From Liolophura sinensis (Eukaryota > Mollusca > Polyplacophora > Chitonida > Chitonidae), in contig NC_088295.1 in NCBI RefSeq assembly GCF_032854445.1, positions 126,501 through 190,500 on the forward strand: a stretch of 64,000 nucleotides of DNA, given 5' to 3'. Of the stretch, positions 24,745 to 38,144 are shown piece after piece. Each line of letters starts with the position of its first letter. The stretch's first letter is position 1. A program made the position numbers and the translations under genes. The notes under the pieces were generated by a model that searched no databases, was not told where the DNA came from, and saw nothing but the letters and a program-made list of their open reading frames with translations.

Positions 24745-26825
24745 AATGCGACAAAGTAGGTGGAATACACTTTCCATATCAAAAAGGAATTCGGCATGAC
24801 AGTCTATCTGTTTTCTCAGTCTATCTATTTATAAGACAATACAAGACAACCTATATGATTTGCCAACCTATCGAATATCTCAAAGTATAGCATTTCCCAG
24901 CCAATCTAAATTTCCAAACCTATTTCATTCCCAACCTTAAAGGATGGGTTAATTTGGAATGAAAAACTATTATCAAAAATATCTTAAAACAAGCATAAAT
25001 TTGTTTTCAATCTATAAAAGGTTTGAATAGACGACAAGGCTTTAGCATGTTACCATTAATGAAATTAGGCTCTATGACAGAAAAGGTCTAGCACTTAAAT
25101 TAACATATCAAAGCTCCACCAACTAACCATTTAGTTTACCTGTACCTGTACCTGTACCAGTCACAGGTTTGAGGGGTATTGCTTCTTCTACCGTCAGATT
25201 TTGTGGTAATTTTGAACTACTTCCACATGATGGGACGTTGCGCGATTACCATGTAAGACACCTATATGTGTGCATGCATGTGTGTGTGCGTAAAGGGGTG
25301 GGGGGGGGGGAGGGTTTTGGGTCGAAGGAGGTGGAGGTATGCTGATCAGTTTGCCTCAGAGTGAGTTGTAGAATCATTCAGGTTGTCATCGCCGGATGAA
25401 TTTTGCCGATGTCTCAGTTTGCCCGGAATTAACAATAACATTGTTTGTTTGAAAATATCTAGTCAAAGCCAAAACGGGCTAATGATATACACGTATAACA
25501 GCCCTTGTCTGCAAAAAAGGATATATAACTAAAGCCCGTGGGCTGTGAAATGGGTCTATTGCTCTTCTTCTGACTTCTCACAGTAGGGTAAGAAAAAAAT
25601 TCATGTCTGCAAGAACATAAAAAACAACAAAAGATGACTATAAATGCAAGAGCACAGCGGAAGAACTGTGAATTCGTTAAGAATATGGCGCACATGTGTC
25701 AGAGAGTAAAGATTTTCGAAATATCTTTACGCCAGATACATACAATGTTCGTTCGCGATAACAATTTATGTACAATTGTTCATGTAAACTTTAACAATTA
25801 AGTCTTCTTAACACTAACATTGCACATACTTCTCAGAAACTGCTAGCCCTGATAAAAACTTTAATTGCATAATGACTTCATGCAGACAAAAGAGATCGCT
25901 TACTGGGCAGAATACCTGCGAGGTCCAACAATCGCGTGAATGCTTCACAGCTGTGGACATCACAATTAGTTTAAAAATACACACACTCAAAACTGGCTAA
26001 TCTGTCCAACTTTTTTTTTATCTTTTTCAGAATTATGTCCGAATGTTCATCACATAGCAAATGTAATTAAGAGCACATTCCACAAAATTCCACGAAAAAC
26101 GTCGTATAATAAGTTTGTTGGCATCCACACGGTTGAGAGGATCAATTATTGGGCAGTGACCCATACGGTCAAGGTCAAATGGCATATCTGCCCTCTGATA
26201 ACTTCCACATTACCAGTACAGGTATTCTGTGGTTATTTCCACCGTTTTGATGACTTCCTAAGCGGTTGACAGCCGCAAGGTAGGTCTAACTATTAGCAGG
26301 AGCTGCTTAATACACGCATGTAGGTAACTTTACATGTATGTAGGTAAATATTTTCGTTACCTACGCTACCACAGGCAAACAAGGTACCGACCGGTATGTG
26401 ACAATTATCGTCAAGACCCTCAAAATAGCGCAAGCGCATTCGACAACATTTCATGACATAAAATTTAAAGAATTATACATGAAACCACGAATCCAAACAT
26501 AAATGCAATTTTTATTCAATACATAATCATTACATATAAATCCCAACAAAATAATGAAGAAAACATCACGAAAGAAAGCACACTGTCACGGCGTACTTTG
26601 GTGAAACTACTTCCGGTAATTTCTTCAGATTTTTTCATGCCTCTATAATAGCCTCTGGCGATTCTCACCAACAGACCCATAAAAAATCATCTAGCCTACT
26701 GGGTAGATGGGCGCCGTTAGGGCTGGCACAGTATACGCAGTTGTTCCATATGATTTGTGATACCTTCGTTGAAGGTTACAAGGCTCGTAAATCATCAGGT
26801 TTCCCATCTATGGTCGTGAGGAATG
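24745..26825. other. No recognisable gene; short simple repeats
   Basis: AT-rich unique sequence with small simple repeats (ACCTGT x4 at about 25139-25160; TGTG and G-runs at 25265-25312). No domain or splice context is recognised. Confidence 0.45.
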
Positions 26826-26830
26826 ACATA

Positions 26831-26914
26831 AAACACCACCACAACACTGGTGTTAGGGTTAGGGTTAACCCTAACCTAACCCTAACCCTAAACACCACCA
26901 CAACACTGGTGTTA
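26831..26914. repeat. Head-to-head interstitial telomere-like motif between duplicated palindromic 24-mers
   Basis: At 26853-26890 two TTAGGG units run into about four CCCTAA-type units, so the motif is inverted on itself. On each side sits the same near-palindromic word AACACCACCACAACACTGGT plus GTTA (26832-26855 and 26891-26914). The flanking duplication and the inversion look like a fold-back or repair product, not a tandem array. Confidence 0.85.
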
Positions 26915-27655
26915 TGCTACATGTAACTAAGTTGTTGTAATCTGGGAATGTTATCTTATATACTGAATCAATGGCATCAGGTGTCCCTTCCTGGCCAGAG
27001 TGGATAGACTACGTCACAACCTAGGCCACATTACCTATTAGGGTTACATTTGATTGCATACAGTCTTCAAGATGGCCGCCTCGATTTACACCTGATAATT
27101 GCTTGGTATTCATTTTAGTTTACATTTTATTCGGTCAGATCACATTTATGTATGGCCTTTACCTCAGCCGTGTGAGTAATGCGTAATTTTCCTTTCGATG
27201 GAAAAACACAAGACAGAGTGTTGTTATTACCTCGGCTTACAAAACAGAAAAAGCAAAAAGTAATTGAGGTAGTCAATCTTGTGAAATGTCGAGCCAGTCC
27301 AAAATCAGACAGAACGCTGCTCCCGACAGTCTATAGAATAAGCCCAGTGAGGGAATTCAGACAAATGAGCATGGCACAACATCAGGAAACTCCCGAATTC
27401 ATGATAAATGGAGATTTAATGTAATCCATGGCAGAAATAACGCTAGCAACAAGTGCCGAAGGTGGATTTTTAATGTCTCATATTTTCAGACGAATACATG
27501 TAAATAAATACCAGAATCCATTTTCACAAAGCGGCGTACAATACATTTATTAAACTGGACCCTGGTCAAAACAATTATGGATATTATGTGCCCAGTTTTA
27601 CCGTAGAATTTGTTTCCTCTACGTTCTCATCAATGTTATCAGCTTTTCAGAAGCT
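26915..27655. other. No recognisable feature
   Basis: Unique sequence. An 81-codon plus-strand frame at 27179-27424 has no recognisable domain. Confidence 0.4.
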
Positions 27656-27660
27656 GCATC

Positions 27661-27780
27661 TTACCATTATACTTTCCTTTTACCATTATACTTTCCTTTT
27701 ACCATTATACTTTCCTTTTACCATTATATTTTCGTTTTACCATTATACTTTCATTTTACCATTATATTTTCCTTTTACAT
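27661..27780. repeat. 19-bp pyrimidine-rich tandem repeat, about 6-7 copies
   Basis: TTACCATTATACTTTCCTT repeats with minor substitutions. Confidence 0.95.
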
Positions 27781-27984
27781 TTTCTATCTAATCCGCTCTA
27801 ACATCTGCTTCTCACACAATAAACAGACTGTACTAATCCAGACTCAAACACATCAGACGGCTAATTTTATGTTATCACACTTGGGATAGAGTAACAATGA
27901 AGTATATACTTAAGTAGGCTGCTACACTAAAATAGGTTGAGCACCTGCAGTCCATCAAACCATTCAAAAGGAAGAGCTTGTCGA

Positions 27985-28415
27985 TTGACAGATCTGGTAT
28001 GACACTGGGCATTGGCCTTGCCGCATCTGGCATGATACTGAGCGTGTACATTGACACATCGGGCAGGATGTTGAGCGTGGGCATTGACAGGTCTGGCAAA
28101 GATATTGAGAGTGGGCATTGACACATCTGGCATGATACTGAACGTGGGCTTTGACACATCTGGCGTGATATTCACCGTGGATAGTGGCACACTTTGATTA
28201 TATTTAGAGTGGATGAGTGACACGTCTTGCATAAATATTGAGCATAGGCATTGACACATCTGGCATGATATTTAGCATGGACATTGATACATCTGGCATG
28301 ATATTGACCGTGGACATATGCATAGACTGATGATATTTAGGGAGGACATTGTCATACTGATGATATTTATCATCATGATATATGATACTGAGCGTGTCCA
28401 TTGTCACATCTAGCA
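27985..28415. repeat. About 33-bp minisatellite
   Basis: Tandem diverged units of about 33-36 bp built on TTGACACATCTGGCATGATA and CTGAGCGTGGGCA. Confidence 0.9.
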
Positions 28416-28419
28416 TAAT

Positions 28420-31000
28420 AAAAGGTTTAACACTTAATGTATGATTTTCACGTCTATGGAGTAAATTTATATCGCAAATTGTGGATATTTTTCTTTGTAA
28501 AAGGCCCCAAAGGATTTCTGTGAATGCAAAAATGGGTGCATTATCTTTATTACTCATGAGACGATCAAATTCCATGTCTTTCTGGTTCATTCGGTGTAGC
28601 CCGAACCACCCAATTCCAAGGCTGTGGTATCTAAATACTTCAGCCAGATAGAGGCAGATATGAGATTCTTTAATAGTTCCAGGTTTGTTTGCTTGCCTCC
28701 AACGTAACTCCCGTGATTTTTCGCAGGTTGCCGCCTGCTGTTCCTTAATAAAGTATTCTCTAATTGCTTGGATCCTTTCGTTGTTGCTTTCGCCCGTATT
28801 TGAGGAGTTCAGCCGATGCCTTCATTCGGTATTTTCGGCTGATCGCCCCACTGCAGATTTTATTACCAGCACTAAAGCTTGGATAACTTTTGGCAGTACA
28901 ACAGAAACCCTTACATAATAATATGACGAAGTCCTCATATGACAAACAAGGGGTAGTAGAAAGAAAATTTCGTAATACTGATTTGAAATAATCCCCGCCC
29001 CAGCTCTAAACATGGAAAAAAGAAACCCACACGAGGACTTCCAAATAGTATTTGACCCGCAGTATTCCCTGGCGTTCCTATCTGCGGCATTACGATATGA
29101 AGCACAAAATCAAGTTAGCAATATCAGTCTTATATCTGAGTTTTGTTTTATTCTCTCCAACTTAGTTTTCAAAAATACAGGTCTGTACACACTACTCTTG
29201 CATACACTCGCCTGAAAATCTGTCATGTCCATTACGCTGTCCTCAATATTTCAAAGGTGTAATCTACGAAAAGATGTTTCTTTTATTCCATTCTCCCTTC
29301 ATATCACCTTATTCGTGTATAATATAGTCCATAACGTCACGGGTATCCCTGATCATCGTCAGGAAACCAAACCTCGTGAACCGCCATTTTTGATTCTAGT
29401 CGGACGGCGCTCAGTGTCGATAAACTCGTGGACCGGAATCACGTTACTCGAAAATGACGGTTTGCTGAGGCCTGGCGCTCTCCTAGTGAATGAATCGGTT
29501 ACATTTGTGTGAATTTGTGATGAATGTAACGATTCAGAGCGGTTAATGTGGAAGGTGAGCTAGCAATATGGCCATCTGATCTCTGAGCTACATGTATTCT
29601 ATCGTCTATTTCCTTTTAGCCACTCGCCTATATTCAGCTGTCTGTAAAATCAGTCATACTCGCTACCAAAGCACAAGCTCTGCACATCGATAAGTTTGAA
29701 ATCCATATTCTTGCACAGAAATTAAAATAAGAACACTTTTTCTAATTCACATTGTTAAACTGCATCAGCTCTGTTTCGGCAGCAAGAACTCATTGCTTAG
29801 GGTGATGTCATAATTATTTAAAAACCAGTGGCATGCTGGATATTGGGCGTACGTTTTGACGAAGGGCGACATGATATACCAATGCTGCTATCGACTTCAA
29901 TTTAAACCCTATTTCTGACACTCATGTATGAATTTCATTTTATCTCTTCTAGTATATGATCTCACGGCAGTATCATGAGATAATCAAGGAGAGGCTCATG
30001 GAGAGTGTTGCATTTGCATTTTAATTGGCATAATATAGACCTACCGTATATCAATGTGTAGACCTTGTGGAAAAAGACTGGCTAAAAGAAACAGATTATA
30101 GTCTTCACTTTTAAATATAGTGAGCAATCGCTATTGTGTGCTGATAAGTGACAAACCATTTGCGGAACATTGACAAGACAGTTCGCCTGAGCTTCTGGAA
30201 CTATCCGCAACCAGTTGTGAAGCGTACATTAAGAACAACTACTTATTATCAGCACACTTTTTACATGTTAACCCCTGATAATGTATGATATAAAGTAAGG
30301 TCAGTGATTGTGTGGTTGTCACGGATCTCGTGCTCATAGCAACATGAATGTTGGTAGCACAATCGGCAGGAAAGCAGTCATGCTAATTTCAATATTTTAC
30401 GCATTATATAAATAATCCGAAGATACTATTCACCTCCTCTGAACTTTCACTGGAAAGGGCATCTCAAGAAAAATTACAAATGCCTGCCGCAGTACTTTTA
30501 TTATTGTTGGCTGTTGGTGTAGAAAAATAAAGCAGGGCTAGACATCGTTTGCCCGCACCGCAAAAGTACTTTGTTGGTAAACTTAAGAGGAAGTTTATAT
30601 GTCACTGGAATGGCCTAAATTTGATCTTAATGAAAAATAACAAAAGGTAGTTTAAATGAAAATGAAACGTAAGGAAAATGAAACGTAAGGAAGGTTCTCA
30701 CGAACACAAGCTCAACCGTCAATGACAACATCATGCCTAGATCTTCATGCCATGAACAACTTCTAAACTTACATTAATAAACTTTGTAGTGCACCAAAAA
30801 GATTTGACGTGAATGAATAAACCATCTGCGTACAGCACTTGATTCACCTTATGTTTATATCTAGTCTCATTCTAGTTTGACTGCCGCATCAAACATGATA
30901 AATGCTCCCGTAGTGACTTCTTGATTCAACATCCACATCTACCTTAGTGCAATCATTGTTACAAAATATCTCTCAAATTTAACCCTGGCCTATAACGTCA
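28420..31000. other. No supported gene
   Basis: Unique AT-rich sequence with short frames on both strands. I see no recognisable domain, SINE or LINE homology, and no splice sites that would link frames into a gene. Confidence 0.4.
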
Positions 31001-31004
31001 GTGA

Positions 31005-31605
31005 TAAAACACTGTTCCGGCATTACGTCATTCACCACTGTTCTGCCAGTACGTCATTCACCACTGTTCTGCCAGTACGTCATTCAAGACTGTTCTGCCA
31101 GTGTGTCATTCAGTACTTCTCTGACAATACGTTAGTCAACAGTGTCCTGGAATTCCGGCATTCAACACTGTTCTGGCATAACGCCATTCAACATTGTACT
31201 GGCATAATATCATTCGACACTGTTCTGGTATTACGTCATTCAACACTGTGCTTGCATTTTGTCATTCAACACTTATCGAACATAACGTCATTCAACACTG
31301 ATCTGGCATTACATCATTCAGCACTGCTCTGACAATACGTTAGTCAACAGAGTCCTGGAATTCCGACATTCAACGCTGTTCTTGCATAACGTCATTCAAC
31401 ACTGTTCTGGTATTACGTCATTCAACATTGTGCCGGCATTATGTCATTCAACACATATAGAATATTACGTCATTCACCACTGTTCTGGCATTACGTCATT
31501 CAACACTTATCGAACATTGCGTCATCCAACACTATTCTGGGATTACGTCATTAAGCTCTCTGCTGACATTACGTCATTCAACACTGCTCTGCAATGCCAG
31601 TCACA
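31005..31605. repeat. About 26-bp minisatellite with CRE-like core
   Basis: More than 20 diverged units of GGCATTACGTCATTCAACAC plus TGTTCT. Most units keep ACGTCATTCA, and many extend to TTACGTCA, which is the TGACGTAA CRE/ATF-like octamer read on the other strand. Confidence 0.93.
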
Positions 31606-31609
31606 CTAA

Positions 31610-32584
31610 AATTTCAGATGCAACACGAAACTGACCTTATAGAAACCTGCAATGCTTTCGATGGGAAATGACCTGTACCAAAAACGTTGACTGCAGCAAT
31701 TGAAAGTTTGTAGCATATATTTAGTGGTCGACAATTTTCTGCATCACCAATGAATCGAAAACGGTGATAAGACTCGCACTCGCATGTCTACATAGATTAA
31801 ACCCATCACTCTGCCCAGTGAGCTATCCAGCCATAATGGAACAGCTCGGTTGTTGTCTAGTTATATACAGTAATTGATTTTAGACAACGTAACAGAGCGA
31901 GTCATTCACACCTGGCTAGATACCTCCGTTGTAAGAGACGCTGGGATAGACACCGGAAGTCGAGAGGTAGGTGTCTCACTCTGGCCATGTTTTCGCTGAT
32001 CTCGATTTACAAGTGACGGAAATTGTACCTACGTTATCATTGTATAGTATCATATCAAAAGTCTTGAAGAAGAAAAACAAATCGATTCAATCTGCATTTG
32101 TCCGATCAATATATGACCGAAGAACATGTGAGATATTCATTTATCGGGGGCAAAGTTCTGAGAATCGTCGTACACCATCAAATCCTCCAGTAAGAGCACC
32201 TTCAAATACTCAGCGATGAAAAGTAAACAAATGTGTAAGTCAATGAATGTGTACAGGTCCTCATGGATTGCTACCTTGGAGATAGCTAAAGAGGGTAAGC
32301 GATTACTAAGCCGTCTGGTGTTGTATGCTCCATCTTCCTCAGACTCTGGTAACACTTACAAATCATACACGCACACTGGGGCCTAATACTTGGCACATAT
32401 TTGGTGTTCAAAGCCTGGTAAAGACGGGAGGCTACAGTTGACTTTCCAGCGATGCAGCAAACTGGAGAGAGGGATTTCAGATAATGAGGAATGCGACAAT
32501 ATATCTATAATTTCAGTTTACTGTGCCCTCCGAACTAAAAGGATTTTTTTCTTCACGGGAGCTAGAAGTTTTGACTTGGTGTAA
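31610..32584. other. No recognisable feature
   Basis: Unique sequence with short, unassignable frames. Confidence 0.4.
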
Positions 32585-35500
32585 TAACTTGCACGCCAGG
32601 ACATACCCTTACACAGGGACAGCCTGAATATATTCAGAGGAGGACATGCCCTTCTACAGGAGCAGTCTGATAACATTCAGGGGAGGACAGGAGGACAGGA
32701 ACAGTCTGATAACATTCAGGGGAGGACAGAAGGATAGGAGCAGTCTGATAACATTCAGGGGAGGACATACACAGGGACAATCTGATAACATTCAGGGGAG
32801 GACATGCCTTTCTACAGGAGCAGTCTGATAACATTCAGGGGAGGACAGGAGCAGTCTGATAACATTCAGGGGAGGAGAAGACCCTCCACAGGGACAGTCT
32901 CATAACATTCAGGGAAGGTCATGCTCTTCCACAGGAGCAGTCTGATAACATTCAGGGGAGGACATGCTCATCCACAGGAGCAGTTCAGGGAAGGCCATGC
33001 TCTTCCACAGGAGCAGTCTGATAACATTCAGGGGAGGACATGCTCATCCACAGGAGCAGTTCAGGGGAGGACATGCTCTTCCACAGGAGCAGTCTGATAA
33101 CATTCAGGGGAGGACATGCCCGTCCACAGGAGCAGTCTGATAACATTCAGGGGCGGACTAGACCTTCCACAAGGACAGACTGATATCTTTTAAGACAGGA
33201 TATAGCTTTTCACGGGGACAGCATGATAACATTCACGTCAGGACATGCATTTCTACAAAAACTGTTTGATAACACTCAAGTAAGGGCATACCCTTTCCCA
33301 GGAACAGTCTGATAACCTCTGAAAACTCTGAAAACATTTGTCAGGGCATACCCTTCTACAGAAACAGTGTTAGACTTAGCTTAGGAGATGTTCTTCCACA
33401 GGGACAGCCTAGGCGTAACAGTTATTATAACCTTCCATAACCTTCCACGCGCACAGTTTAATGACATTCCATGTCCTGCCACAGGAACAGTCTGATAACA
33501 TTTAGATTAGGGCACACCATTTCACACAGTCTAATGACTTTCAGGTCAGGACATAGGCCTACCCTTCCATAGGAACGGTAATAACATTCACATTAAGACC
33601 CGCCTTTACAAAGGTATAACATTTAAGCCAGAGCATGGTCTTTTCCAGGAGCAGTCTGAAAACATTCAGATAAGGAATGTCCTTCCACGAGAACAACAAG
33701 ATAACATTCAGGTCAGGACATACCCTTCCACAGGAACACTCTGATAACACTTAAGCCAGGAGATCCTCTTCCAGAGAAGTCTGACAACATTTAGGTGAGG
33801 ACATGCCTTCTAACAGGAATAATAATATATTATTCTTGCCAGGACATCCTTTTCTTCAGGAACAGACTGATAATAATCAGGTCAGGACTTACCCTTCCAC
33901 GGGGACAGTATGATAACATTCAAATCCGGGCATGCTTTCACCAGGACAGTCTGATAGCATTAAATCAGGTCTTGCCCTACCCCAGGAGCATACAGATAAC
34001 AGTCCACACGGACAGTTTGATAGGATTTAAGACAGGATATCCCCCTTTACGGGGACTGCATGATAACATTCACCTTATGGCTTATGTTTCCATAGAAACA
34101 TTCTGATAACATTCAAGTAAGAGCAAATCCTTATACACGAAGAGTCTGATACAGTCAGGTGAGGACATGCCCAACACGAGGAACAGACAGATAACATTCA
34201 GGTGAGGACATGCCCTTCTACAGGAACAGTCAGATACATTCAGGTGACGACATGCCCTCTACAGGAACAGTCAGATACATTCAGGTGAGGACATGCCCTT
34301 CTACAGGAACAGTCAGATACATTCAGGTGAGGACATGCCCTTCTACAGGAACAGTCAGATACATTCAGGTGAGGACATGCCCAACACGAGGAACAGACAG
34401 ATAACATTCAGGTGAGGACATGCCCTTCTACAGGAAAAGTCTGATACAGTCACGTGAGGACATACCCAACCCCACGAGCAGACAGATAACATTCAGGTGA
34501 GGACATGCCCTTCTACAGGAACAGTCAGATACATTCAGGTGAGGACATGCCCTTCTACAGGAACAGTCAGATACATTCAGGTGAGGACATGCCCTTCTAC
34601 AGGAACAGTCAGATACATTCAGGTGAGGACATGCCCTTCTACAGGAACAGTCAGATACATTCAGGTGAGGACATGCCCAACACGAGGAACAGACAGATAA
34701 CATTCAGGTGAGGACATGCCCTTCTACAGGAACAGTCAGATACATTCAGGTGAGGACATGCCCTTCTACAGGAACAGTCAGATACATTCAGGTGAGGACA
34801 TGCCCAACACGAGGAACAGACAGATAACATCCAGGTGAGGACATGCCCTTCTACAGGAACAGTCAGATACATTCAGGTGAGGACATGTCCTTCTACAGGA
34901 ACAGTCAGATACAGTCAGGTGAGGACATGCCCAACACGAGGAACAGACAGATAACATTCAGGTGAGGACATGCCCTTCTACAGGAACAGTCAGATACATT
35001 CAGGTGAGGACATGCCCTTCTACAGGAACAGTCAGATACATTCAGGTGAGGACATGCCCTTCTACAGGAAAAGTCTGATACAGTCACGTGAGGACATACC
35101 CAACCCCACGAGCAGACAGATAACATTCAGGCGAGGACATGCTCTTCTATTGGAACTGCCTGATAACATTCAGGTGAGGACATGCTCTTTTACTGGAACT
35201 GTCTGATAACATTTAGGTGAGGACATGCTCTTCTACCGGAACTGTCTGATAACATTCAGGTGAGGACATGCTCTTCTACTGGAACTGTCTGATACCATTC
35301 AGGTGATGACATGCTCTTCTATACTAACAGTCTGATAACATTTAGGTCAGGAAATGCCCTTTGACAGGAACAATCTCATAGCATTTAGGACATGATATAC
35401 CCTTTTAAGGGGACCGCATGAAAACATTCACGTCCGGGCATACCATTCTACAAGGACAGTCTGATGGCATGCAGGTGAGGACATGCCCTTCCACAGGAAC

Positions 35501-36580
35501 AGTGTGATAACATTCATGTGAGGACGTGCCCTGTTACAGGAACAGTCTGATAACGTGAGGGCATGCCCTGCCAGAGAAACAGTCTGATAACATTTCGGTG
35601 AGGATTTGCCTTTCAAAAGGAACAGTCTGATAACATTCAGCTCAGGGCATACTCTTTCCCAGGAGCAGTCTAAAACATTCAGGTTACGACATGCCCCGCC
35701 ACGGGAACAGTCTGATAGCATTCAGGTTAGGACATACCCTTTCACAGGAACAGTCTGATAACATTCAGGTTAGGACATGCCCTTTCACAGGAACAGTCTG
35801 ATAACATTCAGGCTAGGACATGCCCTGCCGCGGGAACAGTTTGATAACATTCAGGCTAGGACATGCCCTTTCACAGGAACAGTCTGATAACATTCAGGAG
35901 AGGACATGCCCTGCCACAGGAACAATCTGACAACATTCAGGGGAGGACATGTTCTTCCACAGAAAAGTCTGAAAACATTCAGGTTAGGATATGCCCTGCC
36001 ACAGGAACTGTCTGATAACATTCAGGTGAGGACATACCCTTCTAACAGGAACAGTCTGATAACATTCAGGTTAGGACATGCCCTGTCACAGGAACAATCT
36101 GATAACATTCAGGGGAGGACATGCCCTGCCACAGGAACAATCTGATAACATTCAGGTGAGCACATACCCTTCCACAGAAACAAGCTGATAACATTCATGT
36201 GAGCACATACCCTTCTATCAGGAACAGTCATACCCTTTTTATACGGAGTATGATAACATTTAGGTCAGGAGATGCCATTCCGTAGGGTCAGTCCGACAAC
36301 ATTTAAGGAAGAGCATAACCTTCCGCATGGACAATCTGATACCACAGAGACCAGGGCATAACCTTCCAGACGGACAGTCTGCTAACATTTAGATCAGAAC
36401 ACTTTTGACACAGGATATGCCATTTTACAAGGAGAGTATGATAAGAGATGTCTGGAGAATTCCACAGCACAGGGACAGTAATAACATTTAAGTCAGGACA
36501 TGCGCGTTCTCAGGGGCAATCTGATAGCATTCAGGTCAGGACATGCCCTTTCACACGTACAGTCTGACAGCATTCGCGAC
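32585..36580. repeat. 42-43 bp satellite D, about 4 kb
   Basis: The units are built on GATAACATTCAGGTGAGGAC, ATGCCCTTCTACAGGAACAG and a TCT or TCA joint. The core at 34140-35130 is highly homogeneous, with an exact 42-bp period. Minority units carrying CCCAACACGAGGAACAGACA recur inside it at about 34170, 34380, 34676, 34803 and 34930, three or five units apart, giving irregular higher-order repeats. A distinctive segment (AAAAGTCTGATACAGTCACG with ACCCAACCCCACGAGCAGAC) occurs at about 34433 and again at about 35067, marking a duplicated block of roughly 634 bp. The edges are diverged. Confidence 0.96.
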
Positions 36581-36849
36581 TAAAATATTTAAGAATATTG
36601 GACCTAAAATCCGTGTACGATATTTTTATTTTGGATATAGGTATATATGTCTACGACTGCGTTTCCATGAATACCAATATGGCTTGGTATTCAAAAGAAT
36701 ATAATATCTTTACCTCTTTGAATTACTGTTCTGTGTAAGGCTAAAATTTGAAATATTAACGAACTTTTAAATTTTATTCCTTATTGCCAGAAGGCAAGAG
36801 AGCCAGTCATCACTGCCCTTTTGGCACGTCCAGAAGAAGTATATCATAA

Positions 36850-37010
36850 GGCCAGGAGTATAGCCCTCTGGCCTCGGCAGTGATGATTGAAGAAGAGGAT
36901 TGAGGACGAAGAGAAGAGACCCGCTATTCCAAAGCAACCGCTGACGCAACCCTGTCCCCATCTTTTGACCCATCAGTATAAATTTACAATCCGGATAATT
37001 AGCCTTGATT
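36850..37010 (-). pseudogene. LINE RNase H domain fragment
   Basis: A minus-strand frame reads YTDGSKDGDRVASAVALE, then a stop, then a continuation containing IITAEARG. The TDGSK and TAEA words are the first two conserved blocks of LINE RNase H domains; the rest is not recognisable. Confidence 0.65.
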
Positions 37011-37279
37011 TCAGCAAAATGTTGCTCAATTATAAGAGGGTTTGTATTAGATTTCCTATGCTTACATAGATCAAATATTAATTTGGGTTGTGAAAAGAAG
37101 CCAGGGAGGAGGCTCTGGAAAAGATACAGAAGCTATATCCTCTAGTTTGATGTCAGCTTCCACAACATGGTCCCGTAAACGTAGGCTTATTGATATTTTT
37201 ACCATGCTAGCATATAAGGAAATCCTCAACATGTACAGAATCCTCTGTGCCAGATGTTAATGTTTAGGCTAAGCTATAT

Positions 37280-37900
37280 ACTTTTATGCTAAATAATGTT
37301 GGCGACAATGTACTGCCCTGAGGAACACCCATTTCCTGCTCATAAGAGTCAGAAAGAGTGGACCCCATACGTACCTTACAATGACGAACAGATAAAAATT
37401 CTGATATAAATATCGGAAATCGACCTGTGAATTACCATATTTCCATGCGGTGTCATAGGTCGAAAAATATCGACACCACATGTTCATTATCAACAAAACC
37501 ATCCCGAATGAAGGTTTCAGATCGAACAAGGTGATCTAAAGTTGATCAACCTTGCCGAAAAAACACTGTATATTACAAATCAACTTGCTGGTTTCAAAAA
37601 TGTTGAAATGTTGAAATTCCGCAGAGTAATTTTCAGAAGATTTTTAGAAATTATCTTCAGCTAGTCTATTTGCAGTATCATGTGGAAAAGTTAATATATT
37701 ATCTGCATCTTTCAAATGCTGAAAATTTGCTTTATTATTTTTGCCCACAAGTTTTCTGAACCATGTTCCAGACCTTACGCATAAGTGTTTTTGTCCTGAT
37801 ACCTGAAGCAAAATTCCGCCAACAAGATCGTCTCTTGGACTGGAGTAATCGACAAGCCTTAGCTCTCACAATACAAACCTGGTTGAAGTTATTATCAGTG
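37280..37900 (-). pseudogene. LINE reverse transcriptase N-terminal half (broken)
   Basis: The minus strand shows the pre-RT region (KACRLLQSKRRSCWRNF near 37855), a fingers motif with STLDHL, FVDNEHVVSIFFDL near 37465, and EMGVPQGSTLSPTLFSI near 37310. These lie in at least three frames with stops between them. The catalytic FADD-type block that should follow is absent: the relic passes within about 300 bp into RNase H-like sequence. Confidence 0.78.
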
Positions 37901-38144
37901 GGATATATATTAAAACTTCGCTCGACCTTTTAATGGTCCTTAATGGCTTCGCAACAGTCCTTATCATACTAGAGTTTACTTTTGGCTTCGGATTTATGTA
38001 GGTCTTATTTTGGTTCTATCAGTATCTATGAGTTCATTAAACTTAATATTGGATCGTCTCCAGCCCTGAGGGTCTCTGGGGTTACATCAGCCTCGCAGAA
38101 CATCTCTAGCGCGACCCAATCTGCTTGATCAAACTTCCAGCTAG

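Noticed and set aside
28204-28590. Minus-strand frame whose first half looks non-repetitive
   Set aside because: Its second half is the 33-bp minisatellite and the first half matches no family I know.
34210-35206. Repeated-peptide frames in satellite D
   Set aside because: The 42-bp unit is also a multiple of three; the peptide is the same repeat read in several frames.
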